A DNA stretch of 64,000 nucleotides, taken from Cupriavidus sp. WKF15 (lineage in GTDB: Bacteria; Pseudomonadota; Gammaproteobacteria; Burkholderiales; Burkholderiaceae). This document shows, one piece after another, positions 38,373 to 47,242 of this stretch. Position 1 is the stretch's first letter, and every line of letters starts with the position of its first letter. Below the pieces are notes generated by a model. It made no database searches and was not told where the DNA came from. It saw only the letters and a list, made by a program, of their open reading frames with translations. The translations under genes and the position numbers were made by a program. Location of the stretch: assembly GCF_029278605.1 (NCBI RefSeq), contig NZ_CP119572.1:124001-188000 (forward strand), in the 5' to 3' direction.

Positions 38373-40169
38373 ATGCTGCCTGTTCAGACCTCCAATCTTG
38401 CCGCTGCGTTCACTGATGCGGTACGCGCGCTTGCTCCGGCCGACGCGACCCTGCCGGCCGTGACCTTCGAGCGGCCCAAGGCCGCAGCCCACGGCGACCT
38501 GGCCTGCAACATCGCCATGCAGGTGGCGCGCGCGCTCAAGAGCAATCCGCGCGAGCTGGCCCAGCGCATCGTGGCGGCGGTCCAGGCCGATCCGCGCGCG
38601 GCCGGCCTGGTCGCGGCCATGGAGATCGCCGGCCCGGGCTTCATCAACCTGCGCCTGACGCCGGCGGCCAAGGCCGATGTGCTGCGCGCGGTGCTGACCG
38701 AGGGCGACCACTACGGCGCGCAGGAGCGCGGCATGCACGGCCATGTGCTGGTCGAGTTCGTCTCGGCCAACCCGACCGGCCCGCTGCACGTCGGCCACGG
38801 CCGCCAGGCCGCGCTCGGCGACGCGCTCGCCAACCTGCTGTCGTGGCAGGGCTACGACGTGCACCGCGAGTTCTACTACAACGACGCCGGCGTGCAGATC
38901 CAGAACCTGGCCGTGTCGGTCCAGGCCCGCGCGCGCGGCTTCAAGCCGGGCGACGCCAACTGGCCGGAAGCCGCCTACAACGGCGACTACATCGCCGATA
39001 TCGCCGCCGACTTCCTGGCCGGCAAGACCGTGAGCGCCTCGGACGGCGAGCCGGTGACCGCATCGGGCAACCCCGAGGATGTCGACTCGATCCGCAAGTT
39101 CGCGGTGACCTACCTTCGCAACGAGCAGGACATCGACTTGCAGGCCTTCGGCGTCAAGTTCGACCACTACTACCTGGAGTCGTCGCTGTACACCGACGGC
39201 CGCGTCGAAGCCGCGGTGCAGGCGCTGGTCGCCAAGGGCAAGACCTACGAGAGCGAAGGGGCGCTGTGGCTGCGCACCACCGACGACGGCGACGACAAGG
39301 ACCGGGTCATGAAGAAGACCGACGGTACCTACACCTACTTCGTGCCGGACGTGGCCTACCACACCACCAAGTGGGAGCGCGGCTTCACCAAGGTCATCAA
39401 CGTGCAGGGCAGCGACCACCACGGCACCATCGCGCGCGTGCGCGCCGGCCTGCAGGGCCTGGACATCGGCATCCCGAAGGGCTACCCCGACTACGTGCTG
39501 CACAAGATGGTCACCGTGATGAAGAACGGCGAGGAGGTGAAGATCTCCAAGCGCGCCGGCTCCTATGTGACCGTGCGCGACCTGATCGAATGGTCCAACG
39601 GCCAGGATGACACCTGCGAAACCATCCGCGCCTGCCTTGACGCCGGCGTGGCCGACTGGCCCGCGCACTTCACGCGCGGGCGCGACGCCGTGCGCTTCTT
39701 CCTGCTGTCGCGCAAGGCCGACACCGAGTTCGTGTTCGACGTGGACCTGGCGCTCAAGCAGAACGACGAGAACCCGGTGTACTACGTGCAGTACGCCCAT
39801 GCGCGCATCTGCTCGATCTTCGAGTCGTGGGGCGGCGCCGACTGGGAGAGCCGCCTGCCCGAACTGGCCGGCTCCGACCTGGCGGCCGTCACCGGCGCCG
39901 ACGCCAGTCCGCAGGCGCTCGCGCTGGGCCAGCGCCTGGCCGAGTTCCCCGAGATGCTGGCCGCCGCCGCCGGCGAGCTGGCGCCGCATGCGGTCGCGTT
40001 CTACCTGCGCGACCTGGCGGGAGATTTCCACGCGTTCTACAACGCCGACCGCGTGCTGGTCGACGACGAGACGGTCAAGCGCGCGCGCCTGGCGCTGCTG
40101 GCGGCAACGCGCCAGGTGCTGCGCAACGGCCTGGCGGTGATCGGCGTTTCGGCGCCGCGCCGCATGTAA
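38373..40169 (+). CDS. argS: Arginyl-tRNA synthetase
   Basis: 598-aa class Ia synthetase charging tRNA-Arg. The HIGH-type motif is [12 protein letters not shown] (about residues 135-146), after [12 protein letters not shown]. The KMSKS-like site is weak, read as [15 protein letters not shown], as usual for ArgRS. The N-terminal Add-1 domain and C-terminal DALR anticodon-binding domain ([34 protein letters not shown]) are complete. Start ATG at 38373. It precedes a SPOR gene and dsbA, an order common in Burkholderiaceae. Confidence 0.96.
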   Translation: MLPVQTSNLAAAFTDAVRALAPADATLPAVTFERPKAAAHGDLACNIAMQVARALKSNPRELAQRIVAAVQADPRAAGLVAAMEIAGPGFINLRLTPAAKADVLRAVLTEGDHYGAQERGMHGHVLVEFVSANPTGPLHVGHGRQAALGDALANLLSWQGYDVHREFYYNDAGVQIQNLAVSVQARARGFKPGDANWPEAAYNGDYIADIAADFLAGKTVSASDGEPVTASGNPEDVDSIRKFAVTYLRNEQDIDLQAFGVKFDHYYLESSLYTDGRVEAAVQALVAKGKTYESEGALWLRTTDDGDDKDRVMKKTDGTYTYFVPDVAYHTTKWERGFTKVINVQGSDHHGTIARVRAGLQGLDIGIPKGYPDYVLHKMVTVMKNGEEVKISKRAGSYVTVRDLIEWSNGQDDTCETIRACLDAGVADWPAHFTRGRDAVRFFLLSRKADTEFVFDVDLALKQNDENPVYYVQYAHARICSIFESWGGADWESRLPELAGSDLAAVTGADASPQALALGQRLAEFPEMLAAAAGELAPHAVAFYLRDLAGDFHAFYNADRVLVDDETVKRARLALLAATRQVLRNGLAVIGVSAPRRM

Positions 40170-40214
40170 GCCACGGCTGTCATTCACGGCACACGCGTGC
40201 GATCGGGCCGGTCG

Positions 40215-40244
40215 CATCGCGGGGCAATGCTGCCCCGCGATGTT
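40215..40244 (+). terminator. Hairpin after argS
   Basis: Perfect 12-bp stem (40215-40226 with 40231-40242, arm CATCGCGGGGCA), ATGC loop, then TTG but no long T run. Probably a weak terminator or attenuator before the SPOR gene, whose own -10-like TATAAT lies at 40274-40279. Confidence 0.45.
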
Positions 40245-40304
40245 GCCGGTGCCGCCGCGGGCGGCGCTGGCACTATAATCTCCCGGCAACACCTAAGAGG
40301 ACTT

Positions 40305-41090
40305 ATGCAACAGCAACGCAAGCGCGAGGCGCGCAGTGCCCGCCGCAGCCAGCAGCGCGGTGGAACGTTCCTGGGCCTGGTGCTCGGGCTGATCGTCGGG
40401 CTGGCCATTGCCGTGGTGGTCGCCTTGTATATCACCAAGTCGCCGGCGCCGTTCCAGCAAAAGAACGCGCCGCGGCCGTCCGAGCCGGGCAACGTGGCCA
40501 GCACGCTGCCCAGTCCCACGCAATCCCAGTCCCAGCCGGAAGCCCCGACCGACCCGAACAAGCCGCTGTGGAGCAAGACCCCGGCCAAGCCGGTCGGCCA
40601 GCCCGCGCCCGCGCCCGCACCCGAGGCGCAGCCGCAGGCGCCGGTCGCCGCCGCGCCGGAGAACCATAACGGGGAGCGGCAGGCCGAGCGGCAGCCGCCG
40701 GTGGCCGTGTCGCGCCCGGCGGAAAAGCCTGCCGAAAAGCCTGCCGAAAAGCCGGCGGATAAGCCCGCCGAGAAGCCTCTCGCCATGAACAAGCCGGCCG
40801 AGAAGCCGGTGGTCGACCCGATTGCCGAGATCGCCCAGGCGGATGCCAACAAGGTCGGCTACCTGCTGCAGGTGGGTGCGTTCCGCTCGTCCGACGACGC
40901 CGACCGCCAGAAGGCCAACCTGGCCATGCAGGGCTTCGAGGCCAAGATTACCGACCGCGACGTCAACGGCGTGAAGATGTACCGGGTCCGGATCGGGCCG
41001 TACAACCGCATCGAGGACATGAACAAGGCGCGCGACCGGCTGCAGTCGGCCGGCTTCGATGCCTCGGTGATCCGCTTCACCAAGCAGTAA
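40305..41090 (+). CDS. SPOR domain-containing protein
   Basis: 261-aa bitopic membrane protein: basic N terminus, one transmembrane helix (about 22-44, FLGLVLGLIVGLAIAVVVALYI), a Pro/Ala/Lys-rich linker with repeats of EKPA (PAEKP units about residues 143-172), and a C-terminal SPOR domain (about 182-258: GYLLQVGAFRSSDDADRQKA, YRVRIGPYNRIEDMNKARDRL). Such FtsN/DedD-like proteins bind septal peptidoglycan. AGAGG lies before the ATG. It precedes dsbA by 93 bp. Confidence 0.88.
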   Translation: MQQQRKREARSARRSQQRGGTFLGLVLGLIVGLAIAVVVALYITKSPAPFQQKNAPRPSEPGNVASTLPSPTQSQSQPEAPTDPNKPLWSKTPAKPVGQPAPAPAPEAQPQAPVAAAPENHNGERQAERQPPVAVSRPAEKPAEKPAEKPADKPAEKPLAMNKPAEKPVVDPIAEIAQADANKVGYLLQVGAFRSSDDADRQKANLAMQGFEAKITDRDVNGVKMYRVRIGPYNRIEDMNKARDRLQSAGFDASVIRFTKQ

Positions 41091-41183
41091 CGCGCTGTAA
41101 CCCCCAGGCTGGCGGCCCGCTGAACCGGATGCCGCCGCCGCTGTCATACGCTCATCGCCCCAAAACCGGAAGGCCGCTCCAAG

Positions 41184-41819
41184 ATGAAGAAACTCGCCGC
41201 ACTGATCGCCACGTTCGCCGCTGTCGGCGGCCTGCTGATGACCGCTCCCGCCCAGGCGGCACCCGCCGAAGGCAAGGAATACCAGGTGCTCAAGGCGCCG
41301 CAGCCCGTGCCGGCCGGCAAGATCGAGGTCACCGAATTCTTCTGGTACGGCTGCCCCCACTGCTTCGACTTCGAGCCCGAGCTCGAGGCGTGGGTCAAGA
41401 AGCAGGGCAAGGACGTGGTCTTCAAGCGCGTGCCGGTGGCCTTCCGCGACGACCTGCTGCCGCACACCAAGATCTTCTATGCGCTGGAGTCCATCGGCAA
41501 GCTGGACGCCATGCACGCCAAGGTCTTCAATGCGATCCACGTCGACCGCAAGCGCATGCTGGACCCGAACGAGATCGCCGACTTCATGGCCAAGAACGGC
41601 ATCGACCGCAAGGCCTTCCTGGACGCGTACAACTCGTTCTCGGTGACCACCAATGCGCAGCGCGCGAACAAGATCGCCGACGCCTACAAGGTCGATGGCG
41701 TGCCGACCGTGGTGGTCCAGGGCAAGTACGTGACCTCGCCGTCCGTCGCCGGTACCAAGGCCAGCGCGATCCAGGCCATGGATTACCTCGTGACCCAGGT
41801 CCGCGACAAGAAGCTCTGA
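41184..41819 (+). CDS. dsbA: Thiol:disulfide interchange protein DsbA
   Basis: 211-aa periplasmic oxidase that introduces disulfide bonds into exported proteins. A signal peptide covers about residues 1-25 (ends APAQA), and the thioredoxin-fold active site is C57-P-H-C60 (WYGCPHCF). The cis-proline loop GVPTVVV is present. Length is normal. It is followed by a strong terminator. Confidence 0.95.
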   Translation: MKKLAALIATFAAVGGLLMTAPAQAAPAEGKEYQVLKAPQPVPAGKIEVTEFFWYGCPHCFDFEPELEAWVKKQGKDVVFKRVPVAFRDDLLPHTKIFYALESIGKLDAMHAKVFNAIHVDRKRMLDPNEIADFMAKNGIDRKAFLDAYNSFSVTTNAQRANKIADAYKVDGVPTVVVQGKYVTSPSVAGTKASAIQAMDYLVTQVRDKKL

Positions 41820-41831
41820 GCGGCATTCCCG

Positions 41832-41863
41832 AAGGCCGGTACGTTGCCGTACCGGCCTTTTTT
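41832..41863 (+). terminator. Rho-independent terminator after dsbA
   Basis: Perfect 12-bp stem (41832-41843 with 41848-41859, arm AAGGCCGGTACG), TTGC loop, then TTTTT. It ends the argS-SPOR-dsbA group. Confidence 0.92.
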
Positions 41864-41885
41864 CATTTGAGCCTCAGGTAAGCCG

Positions 41886-42683
41886 ATGCGCCCCCTGAAA
41901 GTCTTCCTCACCGGCGCTTCCAGCGGCCTCGGCCAGGCGCTGGCGCGCGAGTATGCGAGGCAAGGCGCCATCCTCGGCCTGGTGGCGCGGCGCGAGGACG
42001 CCTTGCGTGATCTTGCGCAGAGCCTGCCCAATCCGGGCGCTGTCCACGTCTATGCCGCCGATGTGCGCGATGCCGACGCGATGGCGGGTGCCGCGCACGA
42101 CTTCCTGGACCGTATCGGCGTGCCCGACGTGGTCATCGCCAACGCCGGCGTGTCGGTCGGCACGGTGGCCAGCGAGCGCGAGGATCTCGAGGCCTTCCGC
42201 ATGGTGATGGACACCAACTGGTTCGGCGTGCTCACCACGTTCCAGCCCTTCCTGCAGCCGATGCATGAGCGCGAACCCGGCGCCGGCGGCTGGCGCGGTA
42301 CGCTGGTGGGCATTGCCAGCGTGGCGGGCGTGCGCGGGCTGCCGGGCGGCGGCGCCTACAGCGCGTCCAAGTCGGCGGTGATCAAGCTTCTGGAAAGCCT
42401 GCGGCTGGAGCAGCGGCGCCATGGCATCCGCGTGGTGACCATTGCGCCGGGCTATATCCGCACGCCGATGACGGCGCATAACCCTTACCGCATGCCGTTC
42501 CTGACGGATGCCGACGTGTTCGCCCGCAAGGCCGTGCGCGCGATTGCGGCGGGGAGCCGCTTCAAGGTGATTCCGTGGCAGATGGGCGTGGTCGCGGCGC
42601 TGATGCACGTGATGCCGCGCTGGCTCTACGACGCGCTGGCCGCAAAGGCTCCGCGCAAGCCCCGCCGCGGCTCGGGAGACTGA
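41886..42683 (+). CDS. Short-chain dehydrogenase/reductase (SDR)
   Basis: 265-aa classical SDR: cofactor motif TGASSGLG (about residues 9-16), NAG in VIANAGVSVG, active-site S in GIASVAG and YSASK (Tyr/Lys). Substrate unknown. The C-terminal part, VIPWQMGVVAALMHVMPRWLYDAL, is hydrophobic and may be membrane-associated, as in DltE-like and similar SDRs. The cobalamin-binding-like gene starts 2 bp after its stop, so they are co-translated. Confidence 0.9.
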   Translation: MRPLKVFLTGASSGLGQALAREYARQGAILGLVARREDALRDLAQSLPNPGAVHVYAADVRDADAMAGAAHDFLDRIGVPDVVIANAGVSVGTVASEREDLEAFRMVMDTNWFGVLTTFQPFLQPMHEREPGAGGWRGTLVGIASVAGVRGLPGGGAYSASKSAVIKLLESLRLEQRRHGIRVVTIAPGYIRTPMTAHNPYRMPFLTDADVFARKAVRAIAAGSRFKVIPWQMGVVAALMHVMPRWLYDALAAKAPRKPRRGSGD

Positions 42684-42684
42684 C

Positions 42685-43512
42685 ATGTGGCGCGACGCCA
42701 TCGGCCTGCAGCACGCCGCGGCCAGCGGCGATGTCCGCATTGCCTCGCTGGTGCCGTCGGTGACCGAACTGCTGTTCGCGCTGGAACTGGGCGGGTCGAT
42801 GGTGGCGCGCACGGGCTTCTGCATCCATCCCGAGCCGGCAGTGCGCGCGGTGGCCAAGGTCGGCGGCACGAAGGACGTGAAGCTGGACCGTCTGCGTGCG
42901 CTGGCGCCCACGCATGTCGTGGTCAATGTCGACGAGAACCGGCGCGAAACCGTCGACGAGATCCGCCGCTTCGTGCCGAACGTGATCGTCACGCATCCGT
43001 GCGCGCCGGAAGACAATCTCGAACTTTACCGGCTGCTGGGCGGCATCTTCGGGCGGCAGACGCAGGCGGAAACGCTCTGCGCCGCGCTGCAGGCGGAGCT
43101 GGGTGCCATCCGCGCCCGCGTCTGGCCGGCGCGCAAGGTGCTCTATGCAATCTGGCAAGACCCGTGGATGACGGTGTCGCGCGACACCTATATCAGCCGC
43201 ATGCTGGCGCTGGTGAACTGGCAGACCTGGCCGGAAGCGGCACCGCAGGCCTGCGCGGACGGCGACTGCAGCCGCCCCAACACGGCGGGCGAACGCTATC
43301 CGAGCTTCCGCTGGAATGATGCGCTGGTACGCGGGCTCGACGAGGTGCTGCTGTCCACCGAGCCCTATCGCTTCACCGAAGACCACGCCGACGCGCTGGA
43401 GCGCCAGCTAGGCAAGCCGGTGCAGCTTGTCGATGGCGAGATGCTGTCGTGGTACGGCAGCCGCGCCATCGAGGGGGTGCGCTATCTGGCCGCGCTGGCC
43501 GAGCGCGGCTGA
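42685..43512 (+). CDS. Helical-backbone metal receptor (BtuF-like) cytoplasmic protein
   Basis: 275-aa protein with the cobalamin/iron-siderophore binding fold: RIASLVPSVTELLFALELGG, then LDRLRALAPTHVVVNVDEN and LYAIWQDPWMTVSRDTYIS. These proteins normally bind B12 or siderophores in the periplasm, but no signal peptide is visible: the N terminus is MWRDAIGLQHAAASGD. It may therefore be cytoplasmic, and a transport role is doubtful. GGAG precedes the start. It is paired with the SDR gene upstream; neighbours give no firm substrate clue. Confidence 0.78.
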   Translation: MWRDAIGLQHAAASGDVRIASLVPSVTELLFALELGGSMVARTGFCIHPEPAVRAVAKVGGTKDVKLDRLRALAPTHVVVNVDENRRETVDEIRRFVPNVIVTHPCAPEDNLELYRLLGGIFGRQTQAETLCAALQAELGAIRARVWPARKVLYAIWQDPWMTVSRDTYISRMLALVNWQTWPEAAPQACADGDCSRPNTAGERYPSFRWNDALVRGLDEVLLSTEPYRFTEDHADALERQLGKPVQLVDGEMLSWYGSRAIEGVRYLAALAERG

Positions 43513-43525
43513 GCCATCGCAGGGA

Positions 43526-44617
43526 TCAGGCCGCCCGGAAGCGGATCACCCCGTCATCCCCCGTTTCCCGCACGAGTTCCCCGCGGTGCCACAGCGCGTG
43601 CAGATGCGCGAGCGATTCGCCCATGGCAAACGTCATCTGGTGGATGTCGAACTGGCGCCTGAAGATCACGCTGACGATGTCATGCGCGCAGCACGGCTTC
43701 TCGCGGCACGCTTCCAATGTCTCGGCCAGGCGCTCGACATGGTGCTCGCGCAGCTGCGCAATGCGCGTGTGCAGGTTGCGGAAGGGGCGGCCGTGCGAGG
43801 GCAGGATCAGTACGTCCTCTGGCAGGCCTTCGTACTTGCCGAGCGAATCCAGATAGAGCTGCAGCGAGTTGGCCTCGGGCTCCATGTCGAACACGCTGAC
43901 ATTGGTCGAGATGCGCGGCAGCACCATGTCGCCGGAGATCAGCACGTTGGCGGCGGCGTTGTACAGCGCCACGTGCTCGGGCGAATGGCCGAAGCCGGTG
44001 ATCACGCGCCAGCCGGCGGTGGCCGGATCGGCGCCGATGGCGACGGTATCGCCGTCCATCAGGCGGCGGTACTGCGTGGGCAGGTCCGGCACCAGCGACG
44101 GGTAGTAGGTCTTGCGGGCGCGCAGCTTTTCCTGGCTGTCGGGGTCGGTCAGGCCGTGGCGCGCGAAGTGCTCGGCCGCCAGTTCGCCGCCGGCGCTGGA
44201 GCCCGCGCCGGTGCCGCTGCCCATCACGCGCGCGCTCATGTAGTCGCCCAGGCTCATCCACAGCCGCGCGTCGAAGCGCTTGCACAGCCAGTGCGCCAGG
44301 CCGACGTGGTCGGGGTGGCTGTGCGTGACCAGCACGCGCAGCACCGGCAGGCCTTCGAGCTCGTTGGCGAAGATGGTTTCCCAGTGCGCCTTGATGGTGT
44401 CGTTGGTGATGCCGCAGTCGATGATGGTCCAGCCGTCCGTGCCGTCGCGCCGGTCGCGCAGCAGCCACAGGTTGATGTGGTCCAGCGCGAAGGGCAGGGG
44501 CATGCGCAGCCAGTAGACGCCGGGCGCCACTTCCTGCTTGCTGCCGGGCTCGGGCATGGTGTCCGCGAACGGGTATTGGAGCTGGTGTTCGAGTGCGTTC
44601 ATGAGGAGTCTCGTCAT
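43526..44617 (-). CDS. MBL-fold metallo-hydrolase
   Basis: About 363-aa metallo-beta-lactamase fold protein with the zinc motif THSHPDHVG (about residues 96-104) and further ligands in GFGHSPEHVAL, SGDMVLPR and LPSHGRPF. A C-terminal winged-helix-like extension (QFDIHQMTFAMGESLAHLHALW) is typical of long hydrolases of the LACTB2 type. A second start (44602, MNALEHQ) is also possible. Its stop faces the BtuF-like gene, 14 bp away, and it diverges from the MerR gene across an operator-bearing spacer, so it may be under that regulator. Confidence 0.85.
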   Translation of the reverse strand: MTRLLMNALEHQLQYPFADTMPEPGSKQEVAPGVYWLRMPLPFALDHINLWLLRDRRDGTDGWTIIDCGITNDTIKAHWETIFANELEGLPVLRVLVTHSHPDHVGLAHWLCKRFDARLWMSLGDYMSARVMGSGTGAGSSAGGELAAEHFARHGLTDPDSQEKLRARKTYYPSLVPDLPTQYRRLMDGDTVAIGADPATAGWRVITGFGHSPEHVALYNAAANVLISGDMVLPRISTNVSVFDMEPEANSLQLYLDSLGKYEGLPEDVLILPSHGRPFRNLHTRIAQLREHHVERLAETLEACREKPCCAHDIVSVIFRRQFDIHQMTFAMGESLAHLHALWHRGELVRETGDDGVIRFRAA

Positions 44618-44726
44618 CGAAGCCCTGCGCCGTGTCACGCCGGGGCAGGCGGGGGCTTTCTCGTCTTTGCCGTGATGCCAGGCCTTGCCGACCAGGCACG
44701 AGGGCGCCGGTTGCCAGTCGCGTGAG

Positions 44727-44748
44727 TTGACGCTAACGTAAACGTCAA
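44727..44748. promoter_or_regulatory. LiuR-like operator, site 1
   Basis: A 22-base imperfect palindrome running from TTGACGC to CGTCAA with AACGTAAACG in the middle. It lies between the divergent MBL-hydrolase and MerR genes and is almost the same as site 2 (45317-45338). The ACGTnnACGT core is like that reported for LiuR, the MerR-type regulator of branched-chain amino acid catabolism. Confidence 0.6.
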
Positions 44749-44824
44749 TTCGTGCGAGTCGTCTCCATCTTAAGCCAAAAGTTGACTTCGCAACGAACGA
44801 CCGTTCACTTTCTTTGGGCGCACC

Positions 44825-45280
44825 ATGGCAGCCACCAATGTTTCCGGATCATCCTCCGGCCCGGCCACCTATACCATCACCGACCTCGCGCGCGAGTTCG
44901 ACGTCACGCCGCGCGCCATCCGATTCTATGAGGACCAGGGCCTGTTGTCGCCCGAGCGCGCAGGCCCCGGCGGACGCACGCGCGTCTACAACGGGCGCGA
45001 GCGTACCCGCCTGAAGCTCACGCTGCGCGGGAAAAGGTTGGGGCTTACTCTCAACGAAATCCGCGAAATCCTTGATCTTTACGAGTCGCCGCGCGACAGC
45101 GCGCCGCAGCTCGAGCGTTTTCTGGATGCGCTGGCTGGCCACCGCGCCGCACTCGAGCGCCAGCTTGAAGACCTGCAGGCGCAACTGGCGGAGATCGACC
45201 AGCATGAAAAGCAATGCAAAGCGTTGCTGGATGCACAACAGGCGCGTACCGGTGGCCCGGCCAAACGTGAAACCGCCTGA
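44825..45280 (+). CDS. liuR: MerR-family transcriptional regulator (LiuR-like)
   Basis: 151-aa MerR-type regulator: winged HTH (about residues 16-85: YTITDLAREFDVTPRAIRFY, DQGLLSPER, GLTLNEIREILDLY) and a long C-terminal dimerisation helix (about 95-140). The effector-binding tail is short and has one Cys (QHEKQCKALL), unlike metal-sensing MerR proteins. It sits between the MBL gene and the thioesterase/isovaleryl-CoA dehydrogenase genes, and two matching operators flank it, supporting a LiuR role in leucine/isovalerate catabolism. The lead residues NVSGSSSGPA are a disordered tail. Confidence 0.82.
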   Translation: MAATNVSGSSSGPATYTITDLAREFDVTPRAIRFYEDQGLLSPERAGPGGRTRVYNGRERTRLKLTLRGKRLGLTLNEIREILDLYESPRDSAPQLERFLDALAGHRAALERQLEDLQAQLAEIDQHEKQCKALLDAQQARTGGPAKRETA

Positions 45281-45316
45281 CGTTGCACTTTCCGTGCATC
45301 TTCGTGTCTCTGTGGA

Positions 45317-45344
45317 TTGACGTTTACGTAAACGTAAATAGAAT
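45317..45344 (+). promoter_or_regulatory. LiuR-like operator, site 2, overlapping a promoter
   Basis: TTGACG (-35, 45317-45322), a 16-base spacer and TAGAAT (-10, 45339-45344) make a good promoter; the spacer and -35 hold the perfect palindrome ACGTTTACGTAAACGT (45320-45335), with near-symmetric flanks. It sits 30 bp before the thioesterase gene. A regulator bound here would cover the -35/-10 gap, as MerR-type proteins do. Confidence 0.65.
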
Positions 45345-45373
45345 AGCTCGAACCATCTCACCAGGGAGCCGCC

Positions 45374-45853
45374 ATGACGCAGGACCTTGATGCTGCTGCC
45401 AGCCCAGTCCAACCCGAACTGCTGTCGGCGGCGCGGACTGACACCATTGCCAGCAGCTTTGCGCGCCAGGGACTGATGACGACCTTTGGCGCCGCGCTGG
45501 CCCGCGTCGAGCGTGGCGAAGTGGAAATCGCCATGCCGTGGTCCGAAGGCGTGACCCAGCAGCATGGTTTCTTCCATGGCGGCGTCGTCGGTGCGCTGGC
45601 CGACAGCGCGTGCGGGTACGCAGCGCTGACCATGGTGGGTGAGGGCGAGGCGGGTCTGACCGCCGAGTACAAGATCAATCTGCTGTCCCCGGCGCAGGGC
45701 GAACGCCTGATTGCCGTGGGGCGCGTGCTCAAGCCCGGCCGCACGCTGATCGTGGTCCAGGGCGATGTCTTCGTCGAGCAGCAGGGCCGCCGCAAGCTCG
45801 TGGCGACCATGCTGATGACCCTTTGCGTGGTACGCACGCTCGAACACGTCTGA
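45374..45853 (+). CDS. PaaI-family acyl-CoA thioesterase
   Basis: 159-aa hotdog-fold thioesterase. The family motif is [21 protein letters not shown] (quoted as [16 protein letters not shown]) with the catalytic Asp/active-site residues, followed by [13 protein letters not shown]. It hydrolyses an acyl-CoA thioester, possibly to recycle CoA when the leucine pathway is overloaded (inference). GGGAG precedes the ATG. First gene downstream of operator site 2; isovaleryl-CoA dehydrogenase follows by 44 bp. Confidence 0.88.
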   Translation: MTQDLDAAASPVQPELLSAARTDTIASSFARQGLMTTFGAALARVERGEVEIAMPWSEGVTQQHGFFHGGVVGALADSACGYAALTMVGEGEAGLTAEYKINLLSPAQGERLIAVGRVLKPGRTLIVVQGDVFVEQQGRRKLVATMLMTLCVVRTLEHV

Positions 45854-45897
45854 CGCGCGTTGTTCCCGCGCCAACAAGATTCCAACAGGAGACCATC

Positions 45898-47079
45898 ATG
45901 ACCGAACTCCCTGGCCTGAAATTCGACCTGGGCGAAGACATCGAGATGCTGCGCGGCGCCGTGCGCGACTGGGCCCAGGCGGAGCTGGCCCCGCGTGCCG
46001 GTGAAATCGACCGCACCGACCAGTTCCCCATGGACGCCTGGAAGAAGATGGGCGACCTCGGCGTGCTCGGCATCACCGTGGCGGAGGAGTACGGCGGCGC
46101 CAACATGGGCTACCTCGCGCACATGGTGGCAATGGAGGAAATCAGCCGCGCCTCGGCCTCGGTCGGCCTGTCCTACGGCGCGCATTCGAATCTGTGCGTG
46201 AACCAGATCCACCGCAACGGCAGCGCTGCGCAGAAGGCCAGGTACCTGCCGAAGCTGGTATCGGGCGAGTGGATCGGCGCACTGGCCATGAGCGAACCGA
46301 ACGCCGGCTCCGATGTGGTCAGCATGAAGCTGCGCGCCGATTTCAAGGGCGATCGCTTTGTGCTCAACGGCACCAAGATGTGGATCACCAACGGCCCGGA
46401 CTGCGACGTGCTGGTGGTCTATGCGAAGACCGAGCCGGAGCTGGGCGCACGCGGCATGACAGCCTTCATCGTCGAGAAAGGCATGAAGGGCTTCTCGGTC
46501 GCGCAGAAGCTGGACAAGCTCGGCATGCGCGGCTCGCACACCGGCGAGCTGGTGTTCGAGGACGTGGAGGTGCCGGTCGAGAACATCCTCGGCGCCGAAA
46601 ACGGCGGCGCCAAGGTGCTGATGAGCGGCCTCGACTACGAGCGCGCCGTGCTGTCGGGCGGCCCGGTCGGCATCATGCAGGCGTGCATGGACGTGGTCAC
46701 GCCGTACATCCACGACCGCAAGCAATTCGGCCAGAGCATCGGCGAGTTCCAGCTGATCCAGGGCAAGGTGGCCGACATGTACACCACGCTGCAAGCCGCG
46801 CGCAGCTACCTGTACACGGTCGGCAAGAACCTTGACTCGCTCGGCGCCGACCACGTGCGCCAGGTGCGCAAGGACTGCGCCGCCGTGATCCTGTACACGG
46901 CCGAGAAGGCCACGTGGATGGCTGGTGAAACCGTGCAGATCCTGGGTGGCAACGGCTATATCAACGAATACCCGGCCGGCCGCCTGTGGCGCGACGCCAA
47001 GCTGTATGAAATCGGCGCGGGGACTTCGGAGATCCGGAGAATGCTGATCGGGCGAGAGTTGTTTGCAGAAACGATGTGA
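45898..47079 (+). CDS. liuA: Isovaleryl-CoA dehydrogenase
   Basis: 393-aa FAD-dependent acyl-CoA dehydrogenase acting on isovaleryl-CoA in leucine degradation. Diagnostic features: catalytic base E248 in [13 protein letters not shown], the position typical of isovaleryl-CoA dehydrogenases, and the family motifs [34 protein letters not shown] (quoted as [10 protein letters not shown]) and [25 protein letters not shown] precedes the ATG. It is co-directional with the thioesterase in a liu operon. Confidence 0.95.
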   Translation: MTELPGLKFDLGEDIEMLRGAVRDWAQAELAPRAGEIDRTDQFPMDAWKKMGDLGVLGITVAEEYGGANMGYLAHMVAMEEISRASASVGLSYGAHSNLCVNQIHRNGSAAQKARYLPKLVSGEWIGALAMSEPNAGSDVVSMKLRADFKGDRFVLNGTKMWITNGPDCDVLVVYAKTEPELGARGMTAFIVEKGMKGFSVAQKLDKLGMRGSHTGELVFEDVEVPVENILGAENGGAKVLMSGLDYERAVLSGGPVGIMQACMDVVTPYIHDRKQFGQSIGEFQLIQGKVADMYTTLQAARSYLYTVGKNLDSLGADHVRQVRKDCAAVILYTAEKATWMAGETVQILGGNGYINEYPAGRLWRDAKLYEIGAGTSEIRRMLIGRELFAETM

Positions 47080-47110
47080 TTTTTATGGCACCTTTCGCAG
47101 CCACGACGGT

Positions 47111-47149
47111 TTTCCTCCTCTCCCACCCACGCCGTGGGAGAGGGGGAGA
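47111..47149. repeat. Intergenic palindromic element CTCTCCCAC/GTGGGAGAG, copy 1
   Basis: Perfect 10-bp core arms (47117-47126 with 47134-47143) within a longer 17-bp imperfect stem, between liuA and aceK. The same CTCTCCCA core is seen at 51016-51047. Such hairpins are scattered in Burkholderiales genomes and may act as bidirectional terminators or RNA-stability elements. Confidence 0.6.
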
Positions 47150-47242
47150 AAGCCGAAGCCATTCAAGGGAGGCTGCACACCAAATCGAGCCCTGAAACCC
47201 ATTTACAATCTCAGTACCCCCGCCAGACCGTCCACCCCGTCC

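Noticed and set aside
40730..40790. Repeats in the second SPOR gene (EKPA units) as a possible CRISPR or satellite
   Set aside because: The repeats are codon-level, in frame, and encode the Pro/Lys linker usual in SPOR proteins; no unique spacers.
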